A DNA stretch of 5,657 bases from Gammaproteobacteria bacterium (GTDB lineage Bacteria; Pseudomonadota; Gammaproteobacteria; Tenderiales; Tenderiaceae). The stretch covers positions 1 through 5,657 of the forward strand of contig JALTMR010000210.1 in the NCBI GenBank assembly GCA_027001525.1, in the 5' to 3' direction. The notes below the pieces were generated by a model that saw only the letters and a list, made by a program, of their open reading frames with translations, made no database searches and had not been told where the DNA came from. Numbering within the stretch: position 1 is the first letter of the stretch; the number at the start of each line of letters is the position of its first letter. A program made the position numbers and the translations under genes. Shown piece after piece: positions 1-5,657 of this stretch.

Positions 1-715
<715 letters not shown>

Positions 716-795
716 TCTCTCCCCCTGTGTGTTGTCGTTAAATACCATTGCAATTCTCTGTTTATCTGAACTGGTCAGGTGCCACTCTGGTTAAA

Positions 796-954
796 GGGCA
801 CCTCTATTAATTCATGAAAGCGCATCTTAAACCCCAAATCCGCCACATCGGCGTTGCAAATTTTGGCAATAGTCCCGCTATTACCCGCAATTTGCGCCTG
901 GATGTAACGAATTTGGGATTCAATCTGCCACACCCAGAATTAATAGAGGTGCCC
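796..954. mobile_element. MITE-like 159-bp palindromic element with 18-bp terminal inverted repeats and TAAA target duplication
   Basis: The left end GGGCACCTCTATTAATTC (796-813) is repeated exactly as its reverse complement at 937-954. The same four bases, TAAA, flank both ends (792-795 and 955-958), as expected of a target-site duplication. Inside, the halves also complement each other: 822-849 matches the complement of 901-928 at 21 of 28 positions, and AATAG (868-872) pairs with CTATT (878-882) around a five-base centre at 873-877. The element carries no gene. These are the marks of a non-autonomous transposon (MITE) mobilised in trans. The 4-bp duplication and GGG-type ends would suit some IS5-family transposases, but that parent is a guess. 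The ends lack the usual integron attC core motifs. A structured RNA gene is the main alternative. Confidence 0.75.
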
Positions 955-982
955 TAAAGTTTGGCTGCGTCCAGGTCGCTAT
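955..982 (+). promoter_or_regulatory. Possible FliA (sigma-28)-type promoter upstream of the partner-switching operon
   Basis: TAAAGTTT (955-962) is identical to the classic sigma-28 -35 box. Twelve bases later GTCGCTAT (975-982) matches the -10 consensus GCCGATAA at 5 of 8 positions; the usual spacer is 11. It would give a leader of roughly 110 bases before the STAS gene. Flagellar control would be in keeping with the HsbA/FlgM link known in P. aeruginosa, but the -10 match is poor. Confidence 0.22.
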
Positions 983-995
983 GGCTCTCGAAGAG

Positions 996-1014
996 TGTGC
1001 AATCGGTTTGCACA
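996..1014. promoter_or_regulatory. Operator-like inverted repeat upstream of the STAS gene
   Basis: TGTGCAA (996-1002) and TTGCACA (1008-1014) are perfect 7-bp inverted repeats around a 5-base spacer, TCGGT. Nineteen bases with 7-bp arms about 90 bases before the start codon suit a dimeric DNA-binding regulator. No T-run follows, so it is not an intrinsic terminator. The regulator is unknown, and a role as an RNA hairpin in the leader is also possible. Confidence 0.4.
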
Positions 1015-1034
1015 GTTAAACCAATGGAGAAGGT

Positions 1035-1079
1035 GTTCTGTATTTCTGTCGGCGGCAGTAAACGCCGGAAACGCAGAAC
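1035..1079 (+). other. Predicted leader stem-loop just upstream of the STAS gene
   Basis: Three nested arms pair: GTTCTG (1035-1040) with CAGAAC (1074-1079), TTTC (1043-1046) with GAAA (1068-1071), and CGGCG (1050-1054) with CGCCG (1063-1067). They are separated by a 2x2 internal loop and a 3-base bulge, with an 8-base apical loop. The structure ends 9 bases before the AGGGAG ribosome-binding site (1089-1094), so it could affect translation of the STAS gene. The base pairing is seen directly; any regulatory role is inference. Confidence 0.35.
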
Positions 1080-1100
1080 GGCTTAGCTAGGGAGCACGTC

Positions 1101-1409
1101 ATGTCCGTACAAGTTGAAAGCGCCGCTGGTGGCGCGGACGTTACCATCAAGGTGTCGGAAAAGTTCGATTTCTCACTCCACCGGGAGTTTCGCGAAGCAT
1201 ACAAAGATTGCAACGCCTCGGGGGCCCATTTTCATGTGGACCTGAGTGAAGCGGAGTACATGGACAGCTCGGCCCTGGGCATGTTGCTGTTGCTGCGTGA
1301 GCACGCTGATCTGTTGAGTGGTGATGTGGATCTGTTCAAGCCCTCCTCATCGGTGAAGAAGGTGCTGACGGTGGCCAACTTCGACAAGCTGTTCAGTATC
1401 AAAGAGTGA
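1101..1409 (+). CDS. STAS-domain anti-sigma-factor antagonist (HsbA/CrsA/RsbV-like)
   Basis: This small cytoplasmic STAS protein of 102 residues has the usual length for SpoIIAA/RsbV antagonists. The core motif is at residues 46-66, with VDLSE followed by YMDSSALGML: Asp55 precedes Ser56-Ser57, and Ser56 is the expected phosphorylation site by alignment with the RsbV 'MDSTG' motif (Ala58 replaces the common Gly). When unphosphorylated, such proteins bind and sequester a partner; when phosphorylated by an RsbW-type kinase they let it go. A strong AGGGAG site (1089-1094) lies 6 bases before the ATG. The stop is 25 bases before the next start, so the two genes are surely co-transcribed, and that product carries both the expected kinase and phosphatase domains. 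The closest known pairs I recall are HsbA/HsbR in P. aeruginosa and CrsA/CrsR in Shewanella. The family is clear; the partner it binds is not visible here. Confidence 0.93.
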   Translation: MSVQVESAAGGADVTIKVSEKFDFSLHREFREAYKDCNASGAHFHVDLSEAEYMDSSALGMLLLLREHADLLSGDVDLFKPSSSVKKVLTVANFDKLFSIKE

Positions 1410-1434
1410 TCTCAGGCCACGCAAGGAATACGGG

Positions 1435-3186
1435 ATGGATAGAGCGGCACAGGATGTGGCGGTGAGATCTTCCTCCAGGGCGCTGATCGTTGACGATGAG
1501 GCGACCAATCGGCTGTTGCTGAAGTCGATTCTCAGCAAGTCCGGTTTTGAGGTCTGTGAGGCTGAAAACGGCGCGGTTGCCGTTGAGGTCTTCTCCAGCG
1601 CCCGGCCAGATATTATTTTCATGGATGCCATGATGCCGGTGATGGACGGTTACGAAGCCGCCACAGCCATCAAGGCAGCCGCAGGTGATGATTTTGTCCC
1701 CATTATTTTTCTTACCGCCCTGACGGATAAAGAGTCGCTGGCGCGCTGTATCGATGCCGGCGGCGATGATTTTTTGACCAAACCCATTAGCGGTACCTTG
1801 CTGAAGGCGAAGATTCGGGCGCTGGAGCGCATTCGTGATCTTCAGCGCGAGGTGCGGGCGCTGTATGACCAGATGCGGCGTGATGAAGAGATCGCCGAGA
1901 CGGTGTTCGAGAAAATCGTCAGCTCACGCAACGTCAGTATTGCAGGCCCGCGTTACCACGTTTCCCCTGCCGGGGTTTTCAGCGGCGATATGTACCTTTC
2001 CGAGATATCGCCTTCGGGGGATCTCAATATTCTGCTGGCCGATGTGACGGGCCACGGCCTCTCCGCCGCGCTGGCTGCCATGCCCGCTGCCGACACCTTC
2101 CGTGCCCTGACTCGCAAGGGGTTTGCGCCGGAGCAGATTGTGGCCCAGATCAACGACAAACTTTGCCAAAGCTTGCCGGGCGGCATGTTTATGGCGCTGC
2201 AGTTTGTCAGCATCAACGGTGAATCGGGGCGTATTGCATTCAGCAATTGCGGTATGCCCGATGCGCTGGTGGTGGATGGCGAGAGTCGCCGGATCAAGCA
2301 GTACCTCAAGTCCACCTCGCTGCCGCTGGGGATTTCGAAAAACTTCGATGCCCACAGCGCCGTGCAGTACATTCCACACTCTGCGGGGGACCATATTCTG
2401 CTGGCCACCGACGGGGTTGTGGAGGCGCAAAACCCGGCGGGGGACTACTTTGGTGATGAGCGCTACGAGGCGGCCATTCTTCAGAGCCGGGGCCAGGCGT
2501 ATGCCCTTGATGGCGTGCTGGAGCAGTTGTCCGCCTTCTGCCTGACGGCAAAGCAGGCGGATGACATCAGCATGGTGGATATCCCCCTGACGCCAGAGCT
2601 GCTGTCGAACGTGGTGGCTCAGCTTGATCTGGTGCATGAAGAGAAGCCGGTGCCGGACAAGGTTGTCGCGGTGGGCGACCACGAGGATGTATTTGAGATT
2701 GCGATGACGTTGCAGGGGGCGATGTTGGCCAAGGCCGACCCGGTGCCCATGCTGCTTGGCCAGATCAACGAGGTGATGGATCTGAAAGAGCATAAAAATG
2801 TGCTCTACACCATTTTGACGGAGCTCTATAACAACGCCCTGGACCACGGCATTCTGAAGCTGGACTCTGCCCTGAAGCAGGGTGCTGAGGGGTTTGCCGA
2901 GTACTATACGCGGCGCGAAGACCTGCTCTCGACCCTGCAGGAAGGGCAAGTGAAGCTGATCATCAATGTGGCCCACTCGGCAGGGGCGGGTGCGGTGCGG
3001 ATTCATCTGCAGGACAGCGGCGAGGGATTTGACTACCAGAGCGGTGGTGGCGACGCCTCTGACGGTGAGTTGCTGAGCCGGCGGGGTGTGACGCTGGTGC
3101 AGGAGTTGTGTGAATTCGTTAACTACCAGGGCTGCGGCAATGTTGTTGAGGCGCTGTACCGTTGGTCAGAAAGTGGTGATGAGTGA
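1435..3186 (+). CDS. Three-domain partner-switching regulator: receiver + PP2C/SpoIIE phosphatase + HATPase kinase (HsbR/CrsR-like)
   Basis: This 583-residue soluble protein joins three modules. The receiver spans about 14-132, with acidic pair Asp20-Asp21, phospho-acceptor Asp64 in FMDAMMP, Thr94 and Lys116. After a charged helical linker (about 133-160) comes a PP2C/SpoIIE phosphatase (about 165-385) that keeps its metal-binding acids: Asp185 in FSGD, Asp203 in LADVTGHG, Asp326 in ATDG and Asp376-Asp377 in QADD. The C-terminal HATPase domain (about 415-580) shows the N box ELYNNALDHG (Glu463, Asn467), the G1 box DSGEGF (527-532) and an RRG G2-like turn near 550. It should both phosphorylate and dephosphorylate the STAS protein encoded just upstream, with receiver phosphorylation setting the direction. 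An AAGGA site (1423-1427) supports ATG 1435. No key residue is missing, so both activities look intact. HsbR of P. aeruginosa and CrsR of Shewanella have this order; the true downstream target could differ. Confidence 0.94.
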   Translation: MDRAAQDVAVRSSSRALIVDDEATNRLLLKSILSKSGFEVCEAENGAVAVEVFSSARPDIIFMDAMMPVMDGYEAATAIKAAAGDDFVPIIFLTALTDKESLARCIDAGGDDFLTKPISGTLLKAKIRALERIRDLQREVRALYDQMRRDEEIAETVFEKIVSSRNVSIAGPRYHVSPAGVFSGDMYLSEISPSGDLNILLADVTGHGLSAALAAMPAADTFRALTRKGFAPEQIVAQINDKLCQSLPGGMFMALQFVSINGESGRIAFSNCGMPDALVVDGESRRIKQYLKSTSLPLGISKNFDAHSAVQYIPHSAGDHILLATDGVVEAQNPAGDYFGDERYEAAILQSRGQAYALDGVLEQLSAFCLTAKQADDISMVDIPLTPELLSNVVAQLDLVHEEKPVPDKVVAVGDHEDVFEIAMTLQGAMLAKADPVPMLLGQINEVMDLKEHKNVLYTILTELYNNALDHGILKLDSALKQGAEGFAEYYTRREDLLSTLQEGQVKLIINVAHSAGAGAVRIHLQDSGEGFDYQSGGGDASDGELLSRRGVTLVQELCEFVNYQGCGNVVEALYRWSESGDE

Positions 3187-3354
3187 GGGGCGACCCCTGC
3201 TTGATGAGTTTTGGTCATGCCCCTGGGTATCTTCTCTCGTGCTGCGCTGAGCCGCGGTATGTCGCCTGGCAGGGCGAACTTTTGACTCTCAAACCTATTA
3301 CGTGCAGCGTCAGACAGAGGTGTTCTGAACGATGAAACAGAAGAGAAACAGGCG

Positions 3355-3753
3355 ATGGCTGACAACAGATTGAAGAAAATTCTCTACGTGGAGGACGAGC
3401 CCGATATTCAGGCGGTTGCCCAGATTGCCCTGGAGACGCTGGGCGGGTTCGAGCTGAAAATGTGCAGCTCCGGTCAGGAGGCACTGGCGCAGGCGCAGGC
3501 CTACGACCCTGATCTGCTGCTGCTTGACGTCATGATGCCGGACCTCGATGGCCCGGCGACTTTGCAGGCGCTACGGCAATTGCCCTCCCTTGGGGCGACC
3601 CCGGCGATGTTTATGACGGCCAAGGTGGCAGCGGATGAGGTGGCGCAGCTGAAATCTATGGGCGCTATCGCCGTGATCCCCAAGCCCTTCGACGCCATGA
3701 CATTGGCCCAATGTATCCAGGATGGCTGGAACGAGCACCACGGCGTATCCTGA
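3355..3753 (+). CDS. Stand-alone CheY-like response regulator receiver protein
   Basis: A 132-residue single receiver domain with no output domain: acidic cluster Glu13-Asp14-Glu15, phospho-acceptor Asp58 in LLLDVMMP, Thr88 in FMTAK and Lys110 in PKPF, all in the canonical places. Proteins of this kind act by protein-protein contact or as phosphate carriers or sinks in phosphorelays. The 168-base gap from the partner-switching gene makes co-transcription possible but not certain; no good terminator or promoter was found in it. A natural idea is that it shares a histidine kinase or Hpt protein with the receiver of the upstream regulator, or takes phosphate from it, but no kinase or Hpt gene is in view. 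The start at 3355 fits the domain, yet its ribosome-binding site is poor (AAGAG at 3341-3345), and a better one upstream serves a 13-codon frame overlapping this start. Confidence 0.92.
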   Translation: MADNRLKKILYVEDEPDIQAVAQIALETLGGFELKMCSSGQEALAQAQAYDPDLLLLDVMMPDLDGPATLQALRQLPSLGATPAMFMTAKVAADEVAQLKSMGAIAVIPKPFDAMTLAQCIQDGWNEHHGVS

Positions 3754-3802
3754 ATGGAGTTTTGGGGCGTCTGCGCGCGCCCGGCAAAGGGGGGCAGATC
3801 GA

Positions 3803-4924
3803 ATGAGAATCGGGGTTCCAAAAGAGATTAAGGATCACGAATATCGGGTTGGCGTCACGCCGGCGGGAACCAGGGCGCTGGTGGATGCCGGGCACCAGGT
3901 GTGCGTGCAACGCCGCGCCGGGGAGGCCATCGGTTTTAGCGACGCGTTGTATGAAGCGGCGGGGGCAGAGATGCTGGATAGCGCCGAGGCCATCTATCAA
4001 TGCCCTATGATCGTTAAGGTCAAGGAGCCGCAGCCCGCTGAACTGTCGCTGCTCTTTGAGGGGCAGCTCCTGTTTACCTACCTCCATCTGGCACCGGACC
4101 CACAGCAGACCAGCCAGCTGCTGGCGCACAAGGTCGTGGCCATTGCCTATGAGACGGTCACCGATCACCAGGGTGGTCTGCCCCTGCTGGTGCCCATGAG
4201 CGAAGTCGCCGGGCGCATCGCGATTCAGGCCGGAGCCAACGCGCTGCAGATGGCCAATTCGGGTCGTGGCGTGTTGCTCGGCGGTGTGCCGGGGGTCTGC
4301 CCCGGCAAGGTGGTGATTCTTGGCGGTGGTGTGGTCGGGACGGAAGCGGCCAAGATGGCCCTTGGGTTGGGGGCTGATGTGACGATTCTCGATACCAGTC
4401 TGCCGCGCCTGCGTGTGTTGGACGATCTGTTTGGTCCGGCGCTGAAGACGCGCTACTCCGAGGCTCACGCCCTGGCTGAACTGGTGGCCGATGCCGATCT
4501 GCTGATTGGTGCCGTGCTGCTGCCTGGTCATGCGGCCCCCAGGCTGGTTAGCCGTGCAATGGTGAAAGCGATGTCGGCGGGGGCCGTGGTGGTTGATGTG
4601 GCCATCGACCAGGGCGGCTGCATCGAGACTTCCCGCCCCACCAGCCACTCCGCCCCGCTGTTTGTGGATGAGGGCGTGGTGCACTACTGCGTGACCAATA
4701 TGCCAGGTGCCTGTGCCCGCACGGCGACCCAGGCGTTGACCAACGCCACCTTGCCGTTTGTGTTGCAGTTGGCCGATCTGGGCTACGTAGAGGCGTTGCG
4801 TGCCAGTGCTGCGCTGCGTGACGGCCTGAATGTCTATTTCGGCGAGGTGACTCATCCGGCTGTGGCGCAGAGTTTGGGGTATCCGTGTCGCTCGGTGGAC
4901 GAGCTTGTGGCAAGAGGGGAGTGA
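3803..4924 (+). CDS. ald: Alanine dehydrogenase (NAD-dependent)
   Basis: Ald interconverts L-alanine with pyruvate and ammonia using NAD, linking carbon and nitrogen metabolism in the cytoplasm; family members are usually hexamers. From ATG 3803 the protein has 373 residues, the typical family length, and starts with the hallmark MRIGVPKEIK. Substrate residues known from the Mycobacterium enzyme are recognisable: Arg15, Lys74 in VKVKEP, catalytic His95 in YLHL and Asp269 in VAIDQGG. The nucleotide-binding loop GGGVVG is at 174-179, with the ribose-binding Asp197 at the end of the next strand. A GGGGGG run (3789-3794) 8 bases before this ATG is the ribosome-binding site. An in-frame ATG at 3722 would add 27 unrelated residues inside the preceding gene and is rejected. 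The gap to the receiver gene is 49 bases and holds a GC-rich hairpin (GGGCG 3765-3769 with CGCCC 3778-3782) without a T-run, so read-through from upstream is possible. Confidence 0.97.
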   Translation: MRIGVPKEIKDHEYRVGVTPAGTRALVDAGHQVCVQRRAGEAIGFSDALYEAAGAEMLDSAEAIYQCPMIVKVKEPQPAELSLLFEGQLLFTYLHLAPDPQQTSQLLAHKVVAIAYETVTDHQGGLPLLVPMSEVAGRIAIQAGANALQMANSGRGVLLGGVPGVCPGKVVILGGGVVGTEAAKMALGLGADVTILDTSLPRLRVLDDLFGPALKTRYSEAHALAELVADADLLIGAVLLPGHAAPRLVSRAMVKAMSAGAVVVDVAIDQGGCIETSRPTSHSAPLFVDEGVVHYCVTNMPGACARTATQALTNATLPFVLQLADLGYVEALRASAALRDGLNVYFGEVTHPAVAQSLGYPCRSVDELVARGE

Positions 4925-5021
4925 TCGCTTCTTCCGGCTTTGATTTTTGTTCAGAACCGGGGTTATTTCGTGGTTGACGGGCTTTGTCCCAGGTTCGGGC
5001 CGCTTGTCTCCCTCGGCGTCA

Positions 5022-5040
5022 TGGCGCACTATATGCGCCA
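5022..5040. promoter_or_regulatory. Palindrome between ald and prmB, operator-like
   Basis: TGGCGCA (5022-5028) and TGCGCCA (5034-5040) are perfect 7-bp inverted repeats around CTATA. No T-run follows, which argues against an intrinsic terminator. It lies 97 bases after ald and 135 bases before prmB and may be a binding site for a dimeric regulator. The rest of the 4925-5175 gap shows only weaker self-complementary pieces, such as CTGATCAG (5123-5130), and no convincing promoter or terminator. Confidence 0.35.
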
Positions 5041-5175
5041 GTTGGCGGAGAGGCAGCCACTCCCGTGCTGTTTTCCGTGCAGATTCGAAACTATTTTCAC
5101 CCCAAATTCCATTTAAGAGCTGCTGATCAGACCATGGCCGGCGCGGTGGCTCTATCAGCTTGATGTGTATTGCGA

Positions 5176-5657
5176 ATGATAAGTAAAGCCCAGGAACGAG
5201 AGACCATCGATGTTCTTCAGACGATTTCTGACTATATCCGCTGGGGTGCCAGCCGCTTTAACGAAGCCGGCTTAACCTACGGCCACGGCACCGATAATGC
5301 GGTGGATGAGGCGCTGTTTCTGGTGCTGCACGCGCTGTCACTGCGCCCGGGGCTGGCCCCGGAGTTGTTGCAGGGGCGTTTGACCATGGCAGAGCGGCGG
5401 CAGGTGTTTGATATGCTGCGTCGTCGTGTCGAGGAGCGGATTCCCGCCCCCTACCTGACTCATCAAGCCTGGTTTGCCGGTCTTGAATTTTATGTCGACG
5501 AACGGGTGCTGGTGCCGCGTTCGCCTATTGCCGAGCTGATCGATGATCGTTTTTCACCCTGGGTGGATGCCGAGTGTGTTGAGTCGGTGCTTGATCTGTG
5601 TACCGGCAGCGGCTGTATCGCCATCCCCTGTGCCCACGCTTTTCCGCTGGCCCACGT
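5176..5657 (+). CDS. prmB: Ribosomal protein L3 N5-glutamine methyltransferase PrmB (partial, 3' end outside window)
   Basis: PrmB methylates a glutamine side chain of 50S ribosomal protein L3 using S-adenosylmethionine. The visible 160 residues follow E. coli PrmB closely from end to end: [10 protein letters not shown] near residue 14, YGHGTDN (35-41), the helical N-terminal domain, [13 protein letters not shown], then [15 protein letters not shown] (about 104-118), which is the PrmB/PrmC-family linker. SAM motif [13 protein letters not shown], is at 139-150. The catalytic NPPY motif lies beyond the window. ATG 5176 gives an N-terminus within a residue or two of E. coli's, but no clear ribosome-binding site precedes it; a TTG at 5170 is the only other nearby start before a stop at 5161. 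The 251-base gap to ald suggests its own promoter, which I could not identify. Confidence 0.95.
   Translation, partial: MISKAQERETIDVLQTISDYIRWGASRFNEAGLTYGHGTDNAVDEALFLVLHALSLRPGLAPELLQGRLTMAERRQVFDMLRRRVEERIPAPYLTHQAWFAGLEFYVDERVLVPRSPIAELIDDRFSPWVDAECVESVLDLCTGSGCIAIPCAHAFPLAH

Noticed and set aside
796..954. Integron attC site
   Set aside because: The size and foldback would fit, but the GTTRRRY/RYYYAAC cores are not at the ends, while long exact inverted ends and a TAAA duplication point to a transposon-derived element.
1924..3006. 360-codon open frame on the minus strand opposite the three-domain regulator
   Set aside because: The + strand frame carries every PP2C and HATPase motif; the minus frame is rich in His, Arg and Gln with no domain signature.
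3186..3198. Hairpin AGGGG-CGA-CCCCT right after the three-domain regulator as a terminator
   Set aside because: The stem is only 5 bp and no T-run follows directly, so an intrinsic terminator is not supported.
3282..3301. TTGACT with TATTAC as a promoter for the receiver gene
   Set aside because: The two boxes are only 8 bases apart, and nothing resembling a -10 box lies at proper spacing.
3722..3802. Upstream in-frame start for ald
   Set aside because: The extra 27 residues overlap the receiver gene and have no family counterpart; ATG 3803 has a good ribosome-binding site and the conserved MRIGVPKE start.
3665..5029. Long open frame on the minus strand (454 codons) opposite ald
   Set aside because: It lies opposite the clearly conserved ald gene, its composition is His/Arg/Gln-rich as expected of a complement frame in GC-rich DNA, and no family motif is visible.

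Overview
The window looks like chromosomal DNA of a GC-rich gammaproteobacterium. TadA and PrmB both read very close to the E. coli proteins, and the central two genes have the same architecture as the HsbA/HsbR pair of Pseudomonas aeruginosa and the CrsA/CrsR pair of Shewanella. All convincing genes are on the + strand. No phage, plasmid, rRNA, tRNA or CRISPR signal was seen.

Layout: (1) 1-95 is the C-terminal tail of a protein that starts before the window, with the 'DLxSGE ... PPYxxxWL' ending typical of GH13 sugar-active enzymes. (2) tadA (209-715) encodes the tRNA adenosine-34 deaminase. (3) 716-1100 has no gene. It holds a 159-bp imperfect palindrome (796-954) with perfect 18-bp terminal inverted repeats and a TAAA duplication on each side, which is the form of a MITE. 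It also holds a FliA-like promoter candidate, an operator-like palindrome (996-1014) and a leader stem-loop (1035-1079). (4) 1101-3186 is a two-gene partner-switching module: a STAS anti-sigma-factor antagonist, then a receiver + PP2C phosphatase + HATPase-kinase protein. (5) 3355-3753 is a stand-alone CheY-like receiver. (6) ald (3803-4924) encodes alanine dehydrogenase. (7) A 251-base gap holds a 7-bp-arm palindrome. (8) prmB (5176 to the window end) encodes the ribosomal protein L3 glutamine methyltransferase and is cut by the window edge.

How the genes work together: the STAS protein and the three-domain regulator almost certainly form one switch. Phosphorylation of the receiver should shift the balance between the PP2C domain, which dephosphorylates the STAS serine, and the HATPase domain, which phosphorylates it. 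The free STAS protein then binds or releases a target, such as an anti-sigma factor or another regulator. The single-domain receiver next door may share the same phosphorelay. In P. aeruginosa the neighbour is the phosphotransfer gene hptB, which is absent from this window. tadA, ald and prmB are housekeeping or metabolic genes with no evident link to the switch.

The least ordinary part is the palindromic element upstream of the switch operon. It lies directly against a TAAAGTTT motif and its internal mismatches are biased so that the minus-strand RNA would fold better. The protein-coding genes all belong to known families. I see no wholly new protein system here.
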